Source: Liolophura sinensis
Lineage: Eukaryota > Mollusca > Polyplacophora > Chitonida > Chitonidae
Reading direction: 5' to 3'
Assembly: GCF_032854445.1 (NCBI RefSeq)
Contig: NC_088301.1
Coordinates: 14,754,281-14,818,280, forward strand
DNA: 64,000 bases
Shown: positions 13,001-28,000 of the stretch, piece by piece
How the letters are laid out: every line of letters starts with the position of its first letter
Position numbering within the stretch: the stretch's first letter is position 1
Program-made: the position numbers and the translations under genes
The notes under the pieces: model-generated
What the model was told of the DNA's origin: nothing
Databases searched by the model: none
The model's input: only the letters and a program-made list of their open reading frames with translations

Positions 13001-16000
13001 TAACCGGACACCAACACTTGCGCCTACACCAACACTTGTCCCCGCTCTCACAATGCTAGAACCAACCAGATACATGTATATGTTAACTGATGTATTTAAC
13101 TAGAAGATATGCGGTAATTCCAGCCATAGCTAAGATGATGACACATTTGTCCAGCTGCAGCGATATTCAGGTAACTGTGATTAAAGTGGTTCTATGACTG
13201 GGTGGAGTCCAGGTATATAGCGATCTCACAATTGTCACAGTTATCTGCACTCGTCATGCAGCCCTTGTTCTACACCATCATTTTATTGATTACATGTCAA
13301 CAAGCACTTTTTACACTAGTGCAATTAATTTACGCTTCAGCGAAACACACACACACACACAAATAACAGTGCCTCATATTTTTTCGAAAATGCAGCAGCT
13401 CGGCTAATTTCTGGCAGACAGCGTTGAAGGTCCGTGTTCTTTTATAAGCTATCATTCTGAGAAAAATGGGCGTGGGTTGTGATATGATAAAGGTCTTGCC
13501 AACTCAGATATAGTCAGGTATGAAGTCTAAACTCGTCCCATTGACACAAGTTATCACATTACAGGACAGACTATTATACCCTCGATCTCTGTCACCCAAT
13601 TTCCCCTGGGTTCTAGCTGCCTGGTTCCCTCTTACCATAATGCTGGCCGCCAGCATATAAGTGAAATATTCTAGAGTATGGCATAAAACACCAGTCAAAT
13701 AAATAAATAAATTTAAGTGTCATTTTAATACCTGCTGATTTAACAACTAAATGGTGTCATTAGTTTATGTTGATTTTTTTTACCTATCAAAACTGGCATA
13801 AAAAAACAGCTTCAAAATATAGCCTTATAACTATAGTTATATTCCTTAACTTGGTAGGAATTTCTTTGAGCCATTTACCAAATCCTTGCCATATCCTAGT
13901 TGTGAAATTGTTTTTCTCTAGCACTGAAGTGGGCAATTATTGGAACATTTATGGTAGTTATACAGGCATTCAAGCTGGCAGACAAACTGAGTATAATAAA
14001 GTCTCACTTCAGTGACAGATAGGCAAGCTGAGTGTACAATGCAGGGTGTGTCACACGTAACCTAACGCTCGTATCATAAAATCTATAAGCTTAGGCACAA
14101 ACACCTTTAGGAATTTTATTAAATCATTGGACAAAATGGAAATTTCACCACCAAATCAAGTGAAAGGAGCAAAATTAAGGTCAAAGGTTATGCTCTGTAT
14201 TTGCACAGTAGATGTACGGCACTACAAGTCTACTGCTGAAAGTAAAAGCCTTATCACTGTTTTTTTTTTAATGAGACATATGCATGCTTATCAATCACTT
14301 GGAAGTACTGAAATATGAGCTGATATGCTGACGGAGTACTTGATTCTAACCACACCCCTACATAAACAACTTACCCGCTGGAATGGGGAGTTTGCTGTGA
14401 TATTCTCTTGGTGAACAAATGCTATCAATACAGGTAGTCCGGCATCGGCAAACAAACTGCAGGAGGAATACAAAAATAAATATTTGTCACATAAATTTAC
14501 AAGCACATTCACTTTACAATTTATGACAAAAATGGTTAATCTTTAAGGGCCACATTTTCAAATAAACATGTAAAATGTCATACAGTTTGAGAGTTTTTCA
14601 CCCACTGAACAAATGAAATCCATGTTCTTATACATGTATTTCCATTTGCTTCAGGCCTATACAAGAACTTTCAAGTTGACAATACAATACTGGTCAATGA
14701 ATGAAGTACAGATAGGCATTTTATTTTAAAAAGTTGGGGGTGTAGCGAAGGTCTGTCAACAACCTGCGGATGTCTGTGGTTTCCCCCATGCTCTGTCCCG
14801 TTTCTTCCCATCATAATCCTGGCCTTCATCGTATGTGGAATATTCTTGAGAACGGCATAAAACATCAATCAAATAAATAAATAAAGTAACTTAAATTAAA
14901 ACACTGTCCTGAGTTCTTTGTGTAAGATATAGGTGTGTATGTATGCTTGGGGTTTAACATCGTATTTAACAATTTTCAGTCATATGACGAGGAGGAGTCA
15001 TTAGGTGTGTGGACATATATTGTGTCTTCTTGTGACAGGGCCCGTCCATGCCGCCAAAGTGCTGAGGCCACTGACGTATCATGCCAAAGACACCAGACAT
15101 GACACCCCACCTAAGTTTAGCCTCATTATACTGACACAGGACCAACCAGATATGTATCCTTGCTATAACCTCTCACTGGTTATCGCCAAGCGAGTCAGCA
15201 GCAAGTACTATTTTTAAAATCTTTCGTATCACCCGACCCAGGACTGATCCCGAAGTCTCTTGACTTCAAGGCAGACGCTCTAACCATTAGGCCATTGAAG
15301 CAGTCTTTGTGTGAGAGCTCAGTCACAAAAACTGACACTGCCTATATTAAAATGTATCTGAATTCATCAGGTACATACATGCAATAAAAATCTCTAGAAT
15401 AAAAATTACTGCATAGCAAAATGTAGAGCCACATGATCCACATTGTGATTTCATATGAATGGGTCAAAGGTAGGCTTGAACTTGTGAATCTATCCATGTA
15501 AAACAAAGACTCCAGAATTCTTCATTCTAGCACATATCATGCCAAAAGTACACTAATAAAACATTTTGTAATTACACATATATACAGAAAAAGCTTAAAA
15601 TTTGTTTACAATTATAATGGCTATAAAGTGATCAATGTTTCATCACCACAGGGGAATTTTTGTACTTATACTGTAGTAAAATACTGGAAACTTTGATCGG
15701 CATGAAACTCCAGCTTTCTGGCACAGTGGTTTTATACATCAGGGAGCTATAGACCACAGTGTGGCTTACACAATGTGGGAGTGTTAAATATTATAATCCA
15801 GTCCATCATCCGTCTGGCTGCAGCTTGTCACTCACGACTTAATCAGCCCATCATTAAATATGACTTCATATTCACTGCTGATTTCAATAAGTTAACAACA
15901 TTAAACTAGCTCATCAGCCTCTGAAAGAAAACATCTTTTGCAAGATTCGTTAACTATTTACTTATTTGACTCGTAAATCATGCACATGATATTTGATGGT

Positions 16001-19000
16001 ATGCCCATGATACAGTGCGCTGGGTTCAATTAAGTCAAAGTGAAAGCATCCTGTCCTAAAACGAATGAAAGCTTAAAGGTAAAGAAAACACAAACACGAA
16101 GTATATGTCCAACAAAACCCATAATAAACATTCCCCAAAAAAATCAATTCTTTTTTTCAAATTTTTTTAATCTAGTAAAATCCATTTGAAAATCTGGATT
16201 CTACAGTGAGCTTTTCTGACAATACTGGAACCTGTGATGTCACATTTGGCTTCTACCAATGAGCACACACACTCATAAATCAAACTATTGGACAATGTTT
16301 AGTGTTTTTTTTTTTTTCATCTGATACATTCATGTACTTCATTTTTAGTGTTTTCTTTAAATTTAAGGAACAATCAATTGGTACTGTTATTTAAAACATG
16401 ACATACAAATTCTGTTCAAAAAGAGTCAATCCACGCAGACATTTAAACAGATTCATATATAATGTCACAAATTTATCAGCTTGTTCTCATGATGCTGTAG
16501 AGAGTACTGGGTGCTACAGCCATACAGTCTATCATAGCACAGCGATATAACGCACTTCTGCTCCCAACGTAAAATAAGAGAGCTTCACTGAAAAACAAGA
16601 AAATGTTAAATTTGTACAACTACATCTGGTATTTAATAAGTATACAAATTCAAATGGATTTACACTGAATTGTGAGAAACACACAGCAAGATCACAGCAA
16701 GAAACCAGAAAAATAAAATGAAATTCAGTTTGTACAACAAAAAAAATGGTGATATAAAAGGTAATTATTCACAAGATTAAACATGGAATAATTAAAACTA
16801 CCTGTGTAGGAAGGCATTTCTTAAGAAGCCAGTAATCCACAAACATCAGGTAAAATCCATGACAGAGTTTGCCACCGATGCTTCAGAACTTGGCAAGTTC
16901 TTAGAACACACTTTATAAAGCGCCACTTTCTGGGACAATGTGACGCTCTCTACCATACTGTACCATATTGGTACTTGATCCAGTGTTAAACCACAGTCAG
17001 CCCAGCTGGTAGTAACAGCCGGCCGGCTTTCCACACCAATCACATGTTAGTGAATAGGGGACTGATCAGTAACTGTGTTATATATACCTGTGTAACCAGG
17101 CCCACTGTGTCTATATATAAGCACTAAAAAGGCTGACTTGCGGTAACAGTGAAAACTGGGTGGAGTAGGTTTTCGCCCTATTTATATTCATCAGCCAGAC
17201 TGGCCCTGCCCATGGTCTATTCATAAAGCCCTCCAGTCATGCTGGCTGGCAGAGCGCTAAGTGGAGTATCTAAGCCTGATGGCCTCATTACCCTCCACAC
17301 ACACGCGCACGCACACAGCTGCTCTGAGGCTTGATCACCGCTGTCCTGCTCCTCATCTTCCCTGTTAGTCAATATGCGCTGCGCTCCTCTGTGTAAATAA
17401 CGAAGTGTCAAAGATCGACTTTATAAACTTTTGAGAGCTCCCCAAAATGCGAGACTAAATGATAGGTGTGTAAATGTGTAAACTAGCTGCATGAAACCCA
17501 AAAACTGTTGATTCCAGGTATTTCACAGGCATAAACTTATTATACATTATACTTAACTGAACTATTAACAATAAGATCATCTATACATTTAATACAGGTT
17601 ACCTGAAATATACACGCAGTTTCAAAATTAATTTAATTCTCATTCTGCATTTTATACACTCGCTTGTAATTAATATTTACCTGTATGAACAGGTATTTAC
17701 TTTTTTCTGCAATACATGCATACTGCTTTTGAAGAACCTATTAAAAATCAATGTTTACATTTATACTTGTTGCAATTTTTCATTATTAAGTATTTAAGAC
17801 AAAATGAGTAATTAAGTGTATCATCACACTTAACACTGTATTTTATAGCTTATATGAGGAGTGACAATAATGACAAAATGTAGGTGAAAAAAACTATAAA
17901 CACATTATAAACTAACCTTATCTTAATGGTACTTCTTTTTAAAGTACAGCTCTTGTTGGTTGTAAAGACAATTAAACCCTGTTGCTGACATGTGTGACGT
18001 CATGAATTAGAGCCTACATTAATCATTACAGTCACAGCAATTGTTATACATATGTAAAACTTGTTTTGAAAAGGTGTCGGCCAGGTTTGCCAGTTCATTC
18101 ATAATAAGTGCACTGAAGCAGACAAAGAGTAAGGTTAGCGGATGGAGGCCCCTCCCTGATCATTACCCAGAGCTTCAGGCTCTCACACAAACACACACAT
18201 CTATCCAAACTGAAAATAAGCTTTCTTTTATACACCGATGTAGAGAGTAATTCAACCTTCAGTAAACAGAGAATCTTTACCTCCAGCGTCTTACTGAGTC
18301 ACAGGTATACATGTATTGGGTTTAACGCAAATACAGGAATAGGTTTAATATGACAAAACGATTATGCACAGGGTCCCGTTGTTCAAAACTGTATTAGCCA
18401 ATACTGGTATTAAGTCATATTCTATATTTACGATTTTAACAAAACCAAAAAACCAATACCGCTGTGCAGCGATCAAATGAAACAGCAGCAGATTTAGTTC
18501 ACATTTAATCTACTATTTTATACAATTATTTTTGGGCCAAGTACAAAACTGAAGACTTCACAGATATATCGATTTGGTACTTACAAAGTCATATCAAATC
18601 GATATGATTTTCACATATTTAATATTCATGCATACACTTCATTTCATTCTCTATTAGATGATTTCAGTCTCTATTATGTCATACAGCTATGAGAGAACTT
18701 CATATTAAAAAACAGACTTCATATTCACATAAAAAGTTTTCTAGTCCAATAAATGGATTTGATATTCAATTAATACTGGATTTGATGTTTATATATCTGA
18801 CACTTAGACATATGTAATCTGGATTCATTTCCATTGATTTGACTTCCACACAAAGCCTTGATGTTTACAGTGAGTCTTCATATTTAATAAAAGAAAAAAA
18901 AAATGTGATGTTGACAGAAAAACTAGCTTGAAATGGTAATATGATATGAAAGAAATCTTATGGAACAGGTCAAGCCAGCGAATGTATATGTAACACCATA

Positions 19001-22000
19001 CTGTTAAGGCAAACATATCTACAACGACCAACACATTTGAACACTTTTAAGTGAAGGATCCTCCAGAAAGCTAGAACATGTGACCTCATTTGTTACGGGA
19101 ACATCAGGTACAGTAGACAGTGGATTAATAAGCATCTTAATGCAGTTTAAAGGGATACACAATTGATTCTGATTGGCTGAAGTGATTGATTTTATTTTAT
19201 GATTTATGTATTTTCCAAGAATAGATCAAATTATTCTTTTTCGGTAAATATCAGACTCATGCTCTAATATTACTGTAGCGTATAAATTCTTAAATTTGAA
19301 AATTTATGATGTGACCCGCTTTCAGAAACTTCACCACTGATTTTATATGGTAACACATGCACAAAAGAGGCTGATATCTTGTGACAGGTGCATGTAGGTA
19401 TAATTATTTGGGCTAATGTAAGATATTACCAAAATTATATTGGATTTGCCGACAGAATTCGCTTTACATCATTGCCACCAGTCATGCCAGTAGCAAATTT
19501 TGTACAGAAAGTCTTGAACGAGGCCGAGGTCACTGAGGTCACGGCGATGAGGCAGGAATTAAGTGATGTCACAGAGCACAAAAACTGTCTCAGCCTTTGT
19601 TTCTAAAAATACTTTATACAGGGGCATTCTCTTAATCTAAAGTGTGTACAACATAGTTCTAACCGATAAATCAAACTATTTCATTGATGAATGCTGATTA
19701 AATAGTTCCGCGCAAGGACATAAGTGATGAGGCCAAGTTTTAACAAGCCTATGTGTGCTACACAGACTCCAAAGGTCAAGTTTGTCTAGTGGTGGCAGTG
19801 ATGTAAAGCAAAAGGTGGAGAGCGACACATGTGCTGTATAAAGGAGAATGATACATATATATTATTTAGCTGCATGCTAGAAAATATTTCAAATGAATCA
19901 GACAATCACACAAGATTCAATTAATCACAATTACACCCAAAGCATACAGCAAGACAACAGGAGACATACACCACTCAACGGTGTGTAGTGACAAATGATG
20001 ACCTGTGTTAATGAGTACCTAGTCAGTGATTGATCCCCCTCAAGGTTAATTGTCTGACATGCCGGAAGGGACAAAGGAAATTATACAGACACAATGTGAC
20101 ACATACACTATGTCACAGTGACCTATATCCCAGTCTATAGCCCACAAAAATACACGTACATGTACACATGCCATGAAAGAAATACATGTTTACATACACA
20201 CATGTAATAATTAACACAAAAAAATTCATGTAACATGCATCAAAACAGTCCTACATGCTATATACAGGCACATGACTGGCATTTATCTGTGTATAAATAT
20301 GCCAATAATTTGTGAATTTTAATACACTTTGATACAAGATATAGATCAGGTTTATGGAGGAAGGAATAAACCAGAAACTTGTCACCTGTAGGTACCTGAT
20401 GAACCTCCAGACTTCAAGCTACACGTGATCCAATTGGAGCTGAATTCAAACATGCTACAATGTACCTCATCTGCTGGAGGCTATCAGGCTGCAGTGAATT
20501 CAAGGTTCTCATCCAAACCAGTCCAGCTTTCATACATGTGAGACAGCTAGATTTTAACTCTAAGTGTTCCTTATTGGTGAAAAACAAGCAATCTAATGCA
20601 TGTATTTGATAAAGACAACTAAAACAGCCCTACAAGCACAGTGGAAAGCTTATTGCCCATATAATCGCCACAAGTCCCTAAGAACAGCAAAAAATTATGG
20701 GAAATTGTGAAGGATAAAATTTAGCTTAAAATCTCTTAAAAATTCTCTATATTCATGTCAACAAAATGTACAAAAATTTATAAGTAATACTGACACTATA
20801 TTTGGCTATACAGATATTAAGTTTATATCTGGAAAAAATAAATGCTTTTTGAAGTGATGGTTGATGATTGGAAGACACGCACATTCAAATAGTGAGAGCA
20901 ATTATTATATGCAAAATATATTCCATATTATGAATAATCTATTTGAAAACATACATATATAACTGGGAGGATTAAAAAAATTAAGGTGTATAGAGTTAAT
21001 CCCGCTACGGAACTTCTGTTGGCATAACATACCTGTTTTTGGTATGAAAGAGCGTTGATGTCATTTGAGTGACAGGTAAGCGAGCGTGGTCTCTGGTAAC
21101 CTTGACGATAAACTCAGTGCAGCGGGTATGGTCATCCTCACATTTCAGAGCAGGCTTCAGATCATACCTGCATGGAAAAAAATACAGGATGTAACCCAAT
21201 ATTATAACATATCAAGAGGACAGAATCAGCCATGGATGACGAATTTCTAGATTCTCTATAACATTTCTAGCTCTAATTGTTTATGAGACAACAGCAACAA
21301 AAAACAATCAACAATGCTCAAGTAGCCAATTGATCAGTGTAACCTTCACGACACACCACATGGCTGCCACCAATATGGTGTGCATTTGTGTATCTGTATG
21401 TCACACATGAAAAATTTTCCTGAGCACCTGAAAAGTCAATGGTTTAATTACCCTAGGCACTTAGGTCTACTCCACCCATAAAAATGACAACCACCGTATA
21501 CAAACAATTCTTTAGAAATATTGTATGGACTTATAACTACAATCAAAGACCCTACAATCACCATTCATGATGACTGACTTATTACGTAATATATGAAAGA
21601 TAAAAGAAATGAACTTCTCTAGTCCAAACCATCCTGTGTACTCACCTGTGGGTATGTGGTGAGTGGAACTGGTGAGCTATGGGCTCAGACTGGTCCACTA
21701 GAGTCAGTATAGTGACCAAAGATTTCCCCAGAGGCATCACGGACCACACCATCCTGTGTACTCACTTGTGGGTATGTGGTGAGTGGAACTGGTGAGCTAT
21801 GGGCTCAGACTGGTCCACTAGAGTCAGTATAGTGACCAAAGATTTCCCCAGAGGCATCACGATCCACACTATCCTGTATGCTTACCTGTTGGTATGAGGT
21901 CTGTGGTACTGGTGAGCTATGGGCTCAGACTGGTCCACTAGAGTCAGTATAGTGACCAAAGATTTCCCCAGCAGGATCATGGTCCACACCATCCTGTGTA

Positions 22001-25000
22001 CTCACTTGTGGGTATGTGGTTAGTGGAACTGGTGAGCTATGGGCTCAGACTGGTTCACAAGTTTAGTAAGCAAAGATTTTCCCAGCAGCGTACTCACCTG
22101 TGGGTATGAGGTCTGTGGTACTGCTGAGCTCTGGGCTCAGACTGGTTCGCAAGTTTAGTAAGCAAAGACTTCCCCAGCAGGATCATGGTCCACACCAACC
22201 TGTGTACTCACCTGTGGGTATGAAGTCTGTGGTACTGCTGAGCTCTGGGCTCAGACTGGTCCACTAGTGTAGCAAGCAATGACTTTCCCAGTAGCATCAG
22301 AGTCAACTCCACACCATCCTGTGTACTCACCTGTGGGTATGAAGTCTGTAGTACTGCTGAGCTCTGGGCTCAGATTGGTCCACTAGTGTAGCAAGCAATG
22401 ACTTTCCCAGTAGCATCACAGTCAACTCCACACCATCCTGTGTACTCACCTGTGGGTATGAGGTCTGTGGTACTGCTGAGCTCTGGGTTCAGACTGGTTC
22501 GCAAGTTTAGTAAGCAAAGACTTCCCCAGCAGGATCATGGTCCACACCATCCTGTGTACTCACCTGTGGGTACTCCTGAGCTCTGGGCTCAGATTGGTCC
22601 ACTAGTGTAGCAAGCAATGACTTTCTCAGTAGCATCACAGTCAACTCCACACCATCCTGTGTACTCACCTGTGGGTATGAAGTCTGTGGTACTGCTGAGC
22701 TCTGGGCTCAGACTGGTCCACTAGTGTAGCAAGCAATGACTTTCCCAGTAGCATCAGAGTCAACTCCACACCATCCTGTGTACTCACCTGTGGGTATGAA
22801 GTCTGTGGTACTGCTGAGCTCTGGGCTCAGTCTGGTCCACTAGTGTAGCAAGCAATGACTTTCCCAGTAGCATCAGAGTCAACTCCACACCATCCTGTGT
22901 ACTCACCTGTGGGTATGAGGTCTGAGGTACTGCTGAGCTCTGGGCTCAGACTGGTCCACTAGTGTAGCAAGCAATGACTTTCCCAGTAGCATCACAGTCA
23001 ACTCCACACCATACTGTGTACTCACCTGTGGGTATGAAGTCTGTGGTACTGCTGAGCTCTGGGCTCAGACTGGTCCATTAGTGTAGCAAGCAATGACTTT
23101 CCCAGTAGCATCAGAGTCAACTCCACACCATCCTGTGTACTCACCTGTGGGTATGAAGTCTGTGGTACTGCTGAGCTCTGGGCTCAGACTGGTCCACTAG
23201 TGTAGCAAGCAATGACTTTCCCAGTAGCATCAGAGTCAACTCCACACCATCCTGTGTACTCACCTGTGGGTATGAAGTCTGTGGTACTGCTGAGCTCTGG
23301 GCTCAGACTGGTCCACTAGTGTAGCAAGCAATGACTTTCCCAGTAGCATCAGAGTCAACTCCACACCATCCTGTGTACTCACCTGTGGGTATGAAGTCTG
23401 TGGTACTGCTGAGCTCTGGGCTCAGACTGGTCCACTAGTGTAGCAAGCAATGACTTTCCCAGTAGCATCAGAGTCAACTCCACACCATCCTGTGTACTCA
23501 CCTGTGGGTATGAAGTCTGTGGTACTGCTGAGCTCTGGGCTCAGACTGGTCCACTAGTGTAGCAAGCAATGACTTTCCCAGTAGCATCAGAGTCAACTCC
23601 ACACCATCCTGTGTACTCACCTGTGGGTATGAGGTCTGTGGTACTGCTGAGCTCTGGGTTCAGACTGGTTCGCAAGTTTAGTAAGCAAAGACTTCCCCAG
23701 CAGGATCATGGTCCACACCATCCTATGTACTCACCTGTGGGTACTCCTGAGCTCTGGGCTCAGATTGGTCCACTAGTGTAGCAAGCAATGACTTTCCCAG
23801 TAGCATCACAGTCAACTCCACACCATCCTGTGTACTCACCTGTGGGTATGAAGTCTGTGGTACTGCTGAGCTCTGGGCTCAGACTGGTCCACTAGTGTAG
23901 CAAGCAATGACTTTCCCAGTAGCATCACAGTCAACTCCACACCATCCTGTGTACTCACCTGTGGGTATGAAGTCTGTGGTACTGCTGAGCTCTGGGCTCA
24001 GTCTGGTCCACTAGTGTAGCAAGCAATGACTTTCCCAGTAGCATCAGAGTCAACTCCACACCATCCTGTGTACTCACCTGTGGGTATGAAGTCTGTGGTA
24101 CTGCTGAGCTCTGGGCTCAGACTGGTCCACTAGTGTAGCAAGCAATGACTTTCCCAGTAGCATCAGAGTCAACTCCACACCATCCTTCCGGACCAAAGAA
24201 ACCTGGAAAATGAATAACTCAATTAATATGCCATAGTCACAAACGAAAAACATAGATAAGTTCAAATATTTCAAAACATTATGATAATGCCTATTTTTAA
24301 GCCCATGGATATAAATAGAACAAAAACAGCTATTTCCAAGGCTGAGCGCCACCTCATATATAACTGACCAATCAATAGGAAATATTGCTTAAGTTTCTTC
24401 CAATTTTCTCAAAGACTTTGAGGATATCATTTTTACATTTTTATTTTCCGTTTTTTTTTCTGGGTTGCAAATTAATTTATTAGCCAAAGTTTCCAATGTC
24501 CAGGTAACAAGATAGCCACAAGATATGCTGACCACACAAACAGATTTAAGGATTTTGCCAGAAGGAATCAAAAGAAATGAGCATAACTGAATCACTTGCC
24601 ATGCACCTCCACAATTGCAACTCAGTTATAACCAAGATTATACCAAGCTTACAGACAAATCTGTCAGGATTAGCAGATGCACTTTATATTGCCACTGGCT
24701 AAAATAATATCACAACTAAAGCAAGAAACAGACTGGCTCATATTTCATAATTCATGATTGAAAATCTCAAGCAACTTCTCAATAAAAGAAAACCATGACA
24801 AAACTTGTCATTTCAGAGTTGTGACTTAATTTGGTAGACTATGTTTTAACTATTCACTGGGAATCTCTTTTTTGCTATTCCTCTGCTAATATGAGGAAGT
24901 GCACAGGCAGTGTATTAGAGCCCTTTGTTATCCATAAACTGTAAATGTTTGCAAGTGTATTTGATTTACTTCTTAAACTTTTACAGTGCTACTTCAGTCC

Positions 25001-28000
25001 CAAGACAAACCAGGTGGAGATATTAAAATGATATGAAGGATACCCAAGGCAACACAGTCAACACCATAGTTCAAAAAGATTTACAATGAGTTACACTATT
25101 TTTGCCCTACAGTTTACAAGTGATGAGTTCTCAAAAACAAAATCTTTAGCAGTTTCTGTAAAAATTTTACTAAACCTTATGTGATGATGAATCAGGCAGA
25201 TAGGATGTCAAGTATTAACGGCAATAACGCTGGAATGACGTCATGCCCATTTGAAAGTACCACGTTATTTGTTGTTATATGTCAGTGATGGGGACGACAA
25301 GTGCATGGCATTACGCCAGGCCAAACTGGAATTGACTGAAAACTTTTTTATCTGTATTAACCTTCGAAACTAACTACAGCAGTTTTGATACAATGCATTT
25401 TTTTTTACAATCTAGGAAAGCAATTGATACTATCTTGATTCCTTATCAATTAACCCTGCTTTTAACGCATGTCGGTCTGAACACTGTAGTGGCACTTCAG
25501 TAGGAACCTCATCCAGGACCTGGATCTGACAAGCATGTAGGTACTGATACAAGTACTCTCTTTGAACACTGTTCTTCGTGACTTAGTGAAAAAGGGTGGT
25601 CAACAATTCTCACAGTTTACAAAGGCCAATGTCGATCACTTGAAGACTACTTCTTCACGTTGTAAAACATGACTGCCAGCATTCCTGAGTATGACATTCA
25701 TCAAAAATCAAGTAAATAAATAGAAATGACATCTCAGAGCGATTATTAGTGTCTAGAAAAAGTTCCTCGCAAACGCCTTTAACATCAAGAAAGAGTAAGG
25801 ACCTCTGTTTCAAATATACACAGTGAATAGGATAAAAAAAACTGTAACTTAAAACTACCCCAAAACTAAAGCTGACAAAATGTCACAGACATGTGTGACA
25901 GCTTATGGAAAGAAGTTACTAATTTATTTTATTTAATTCTTTTGTGTTTTATGCCAAACTCAAGAATATTTCACATATAGGACAGCCGACAGCATTATAG
26001 TGGAAGGAAACCAAGCAGATCCCAGGGGAAACACAGGACGATCTGCAGGTTGCTGTCAGGCCTTCCCACCTTCGACCAGAGAGGAAATATGTCACCATGA
26101 GCGATTGGTGAGAGGCTACTGGGTCGCTGCGCTGGGACGCTAACCACCTCAGCCATGGAGGCCCATTTAGTAAGAAGTTTACCTTTGCTACAATGAGCTG
26201 TATGTCTTGACTAGCAAACTCAGACAGCGGGATGTCCTGACTATAGACTGAGTAACACTTTGCCAGGCCAAACAGTCTCTCACAAGCCAAACGAAAGCAT
26301 GTGTAAGGGAGGTAATACTCATAATCTCGCCCAGGTGGAATCGGTAAAAAGCGCGACATCTTTGGCATGAGACTAGCAACCAGCCTTACATCTTCCATCT
26401 GAAATAAAAAGCAGCACTCCGTAAAAGTTGTAAATTGTGAAGAACAAAGACAACAAAAACATAGAACTGCTTGCAGTGTCATGACTTCCAAACAGTCTTC
26501 ACAAATGGTGTTCAGCTCCTGCTTCAGTACAGAGCAGTTTAGGACAAGACAATGCTGTAACAGTTGACAAGCAATACAGAGATGCTAACATATTAATTAA
26601 GAGGATAACTAGACAACTGTATGTATTGTCTAGTTAACCTCTAAATGTAGAATGGGCTTGAATTTCTATGTGTCAAATACAGGGTACTGCCATTTAACCT
26701 GCAGTGAGAAACTGTTGATGGTAGCTTAAAATGGTTTAAAACCAAAAGCAAAGAACATATTCAGAACATTTAATCGCACAAATCAAAGGGAACGTCCACC
26801 ATTAACCTTCCTTTGTTGAACTTTTTCAGTCCTTTAATAAGTCAATTGTAAATTGCCATCATATGAATTTTATTATATAAAGTACTTTTCAAATTACAAT
26901 TCAGGAAAGGCATACCATTGGCAGTGAAGGGAAGTCAAACTTCTTATTGTCTACAGTCTCAACTGTCAGGGATAAGAACCAATCAATTATTGGCTGAGTC
27001 TGAAAGACAAATTAACACAGAAATACACTTGTACATGTATGGTGTGCATATTAACTAGCACTGATGTGCTAGTTCTTTAACAATAAAGGACAGCAGTTTT
27101 TAAGATTTCCGTTTGTTCAGAAATTTCAGTTAAAACAGCAGTTTTTGGAATATGAGCTAAAATTTTGAAATTTCAAAAATTATCCCATAATTTTAAAAAA
27201 GAAAATTTCGAAATGTTTATTAAATGGTCTCTAATATTTATGTCTATGCATTTGATAAACTTTGTGTATAATTATATTTTATAACATTACATACACGAGA
27301 GTTCTAATCAGTTCCTGCTAAAGTATACATGAAACACTTGGTTTTTATTTCTTAATATGCAATTTAGGATTTGTCCTAAAGTATTAAAGTACAAAAACAG
27401 CTTCTCAGCTTTCTTCTTGGGGTTTAACTCTGCTTTTAAACTGTATAGTTGGTTCCCAGTCTCGGAATAAAACAGCAAGCATTCTTAAAGCAACAGTGAA
27501 AGCTGTCAAAACAACTTGATTTTCTCGGGGTGCATAGTTGGTCCCTGGTTTACAGTAAGTTCAGCTGACATCATTTCATAAACTTTCTGGTCTCTGACAG
27601 AAAAAAATGCATAAATGGGTTATAAAGAGACATGAAATATGCCTAAAAATAATATTGTTTTTCTTCTTTTTTTGTTTGGCATGACTTTCCCAATCTCCCT
27701 TCAAACCATGGCCTTTGCTCTGGACTATCACTCACCAGGAGGACACCATGATAATCCAGTCTGACGTATTTCTCTCGAGAGAGACCCTGATCACCCACAC
27801 ATTGCCCTGCTCCCAGCCAACCCAACCCCCGATACGCTGACAGCGTGGGAAACCCTGTGACACCATGGTCCTTACACAGCTCTCTGTCTGCCGTACAGTT
27901 CACCAAATACACACTTCCTCCATCTGCAAACAACAACTTCTTTTGTTTAATTACTTGGCATCAGTTGTTCAAAAGTGTATTAAAGTTAAGCCAGGCTTAA

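Larger units (their letters stand above)
10053..14374 (-). other. Gene 1 intron 16
   Basis: 4.3 kb. It holds SINE fragments, a GT microsatellite (near 10745-10760), a TAACTGTTAACTATT-type repeat and a two-copy phrase with AAAAAAGCTTAACCTTCAA near 12886-12957. I see no exon in it. Confidence 0.7.
14457..21032 (-). other. Gene 1 intron 15
   Basis: 6.6 kb, the longest intron seen. It contains the SINE copies above, a MITE-like relative near 18372 and otherwise AT-rich unique sequence. Open frames at 16846-17043 and 17217-17411 on the minus strand have no supporting splice sites or motifs. Confidence 0.65.

Noticed and set aside
22398-23781. Two near-identical 70-residue plus-strand frames in the 119-bp array
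   Set aside because: They are antisense shadows of array units derived from the minus-strand exon 14.
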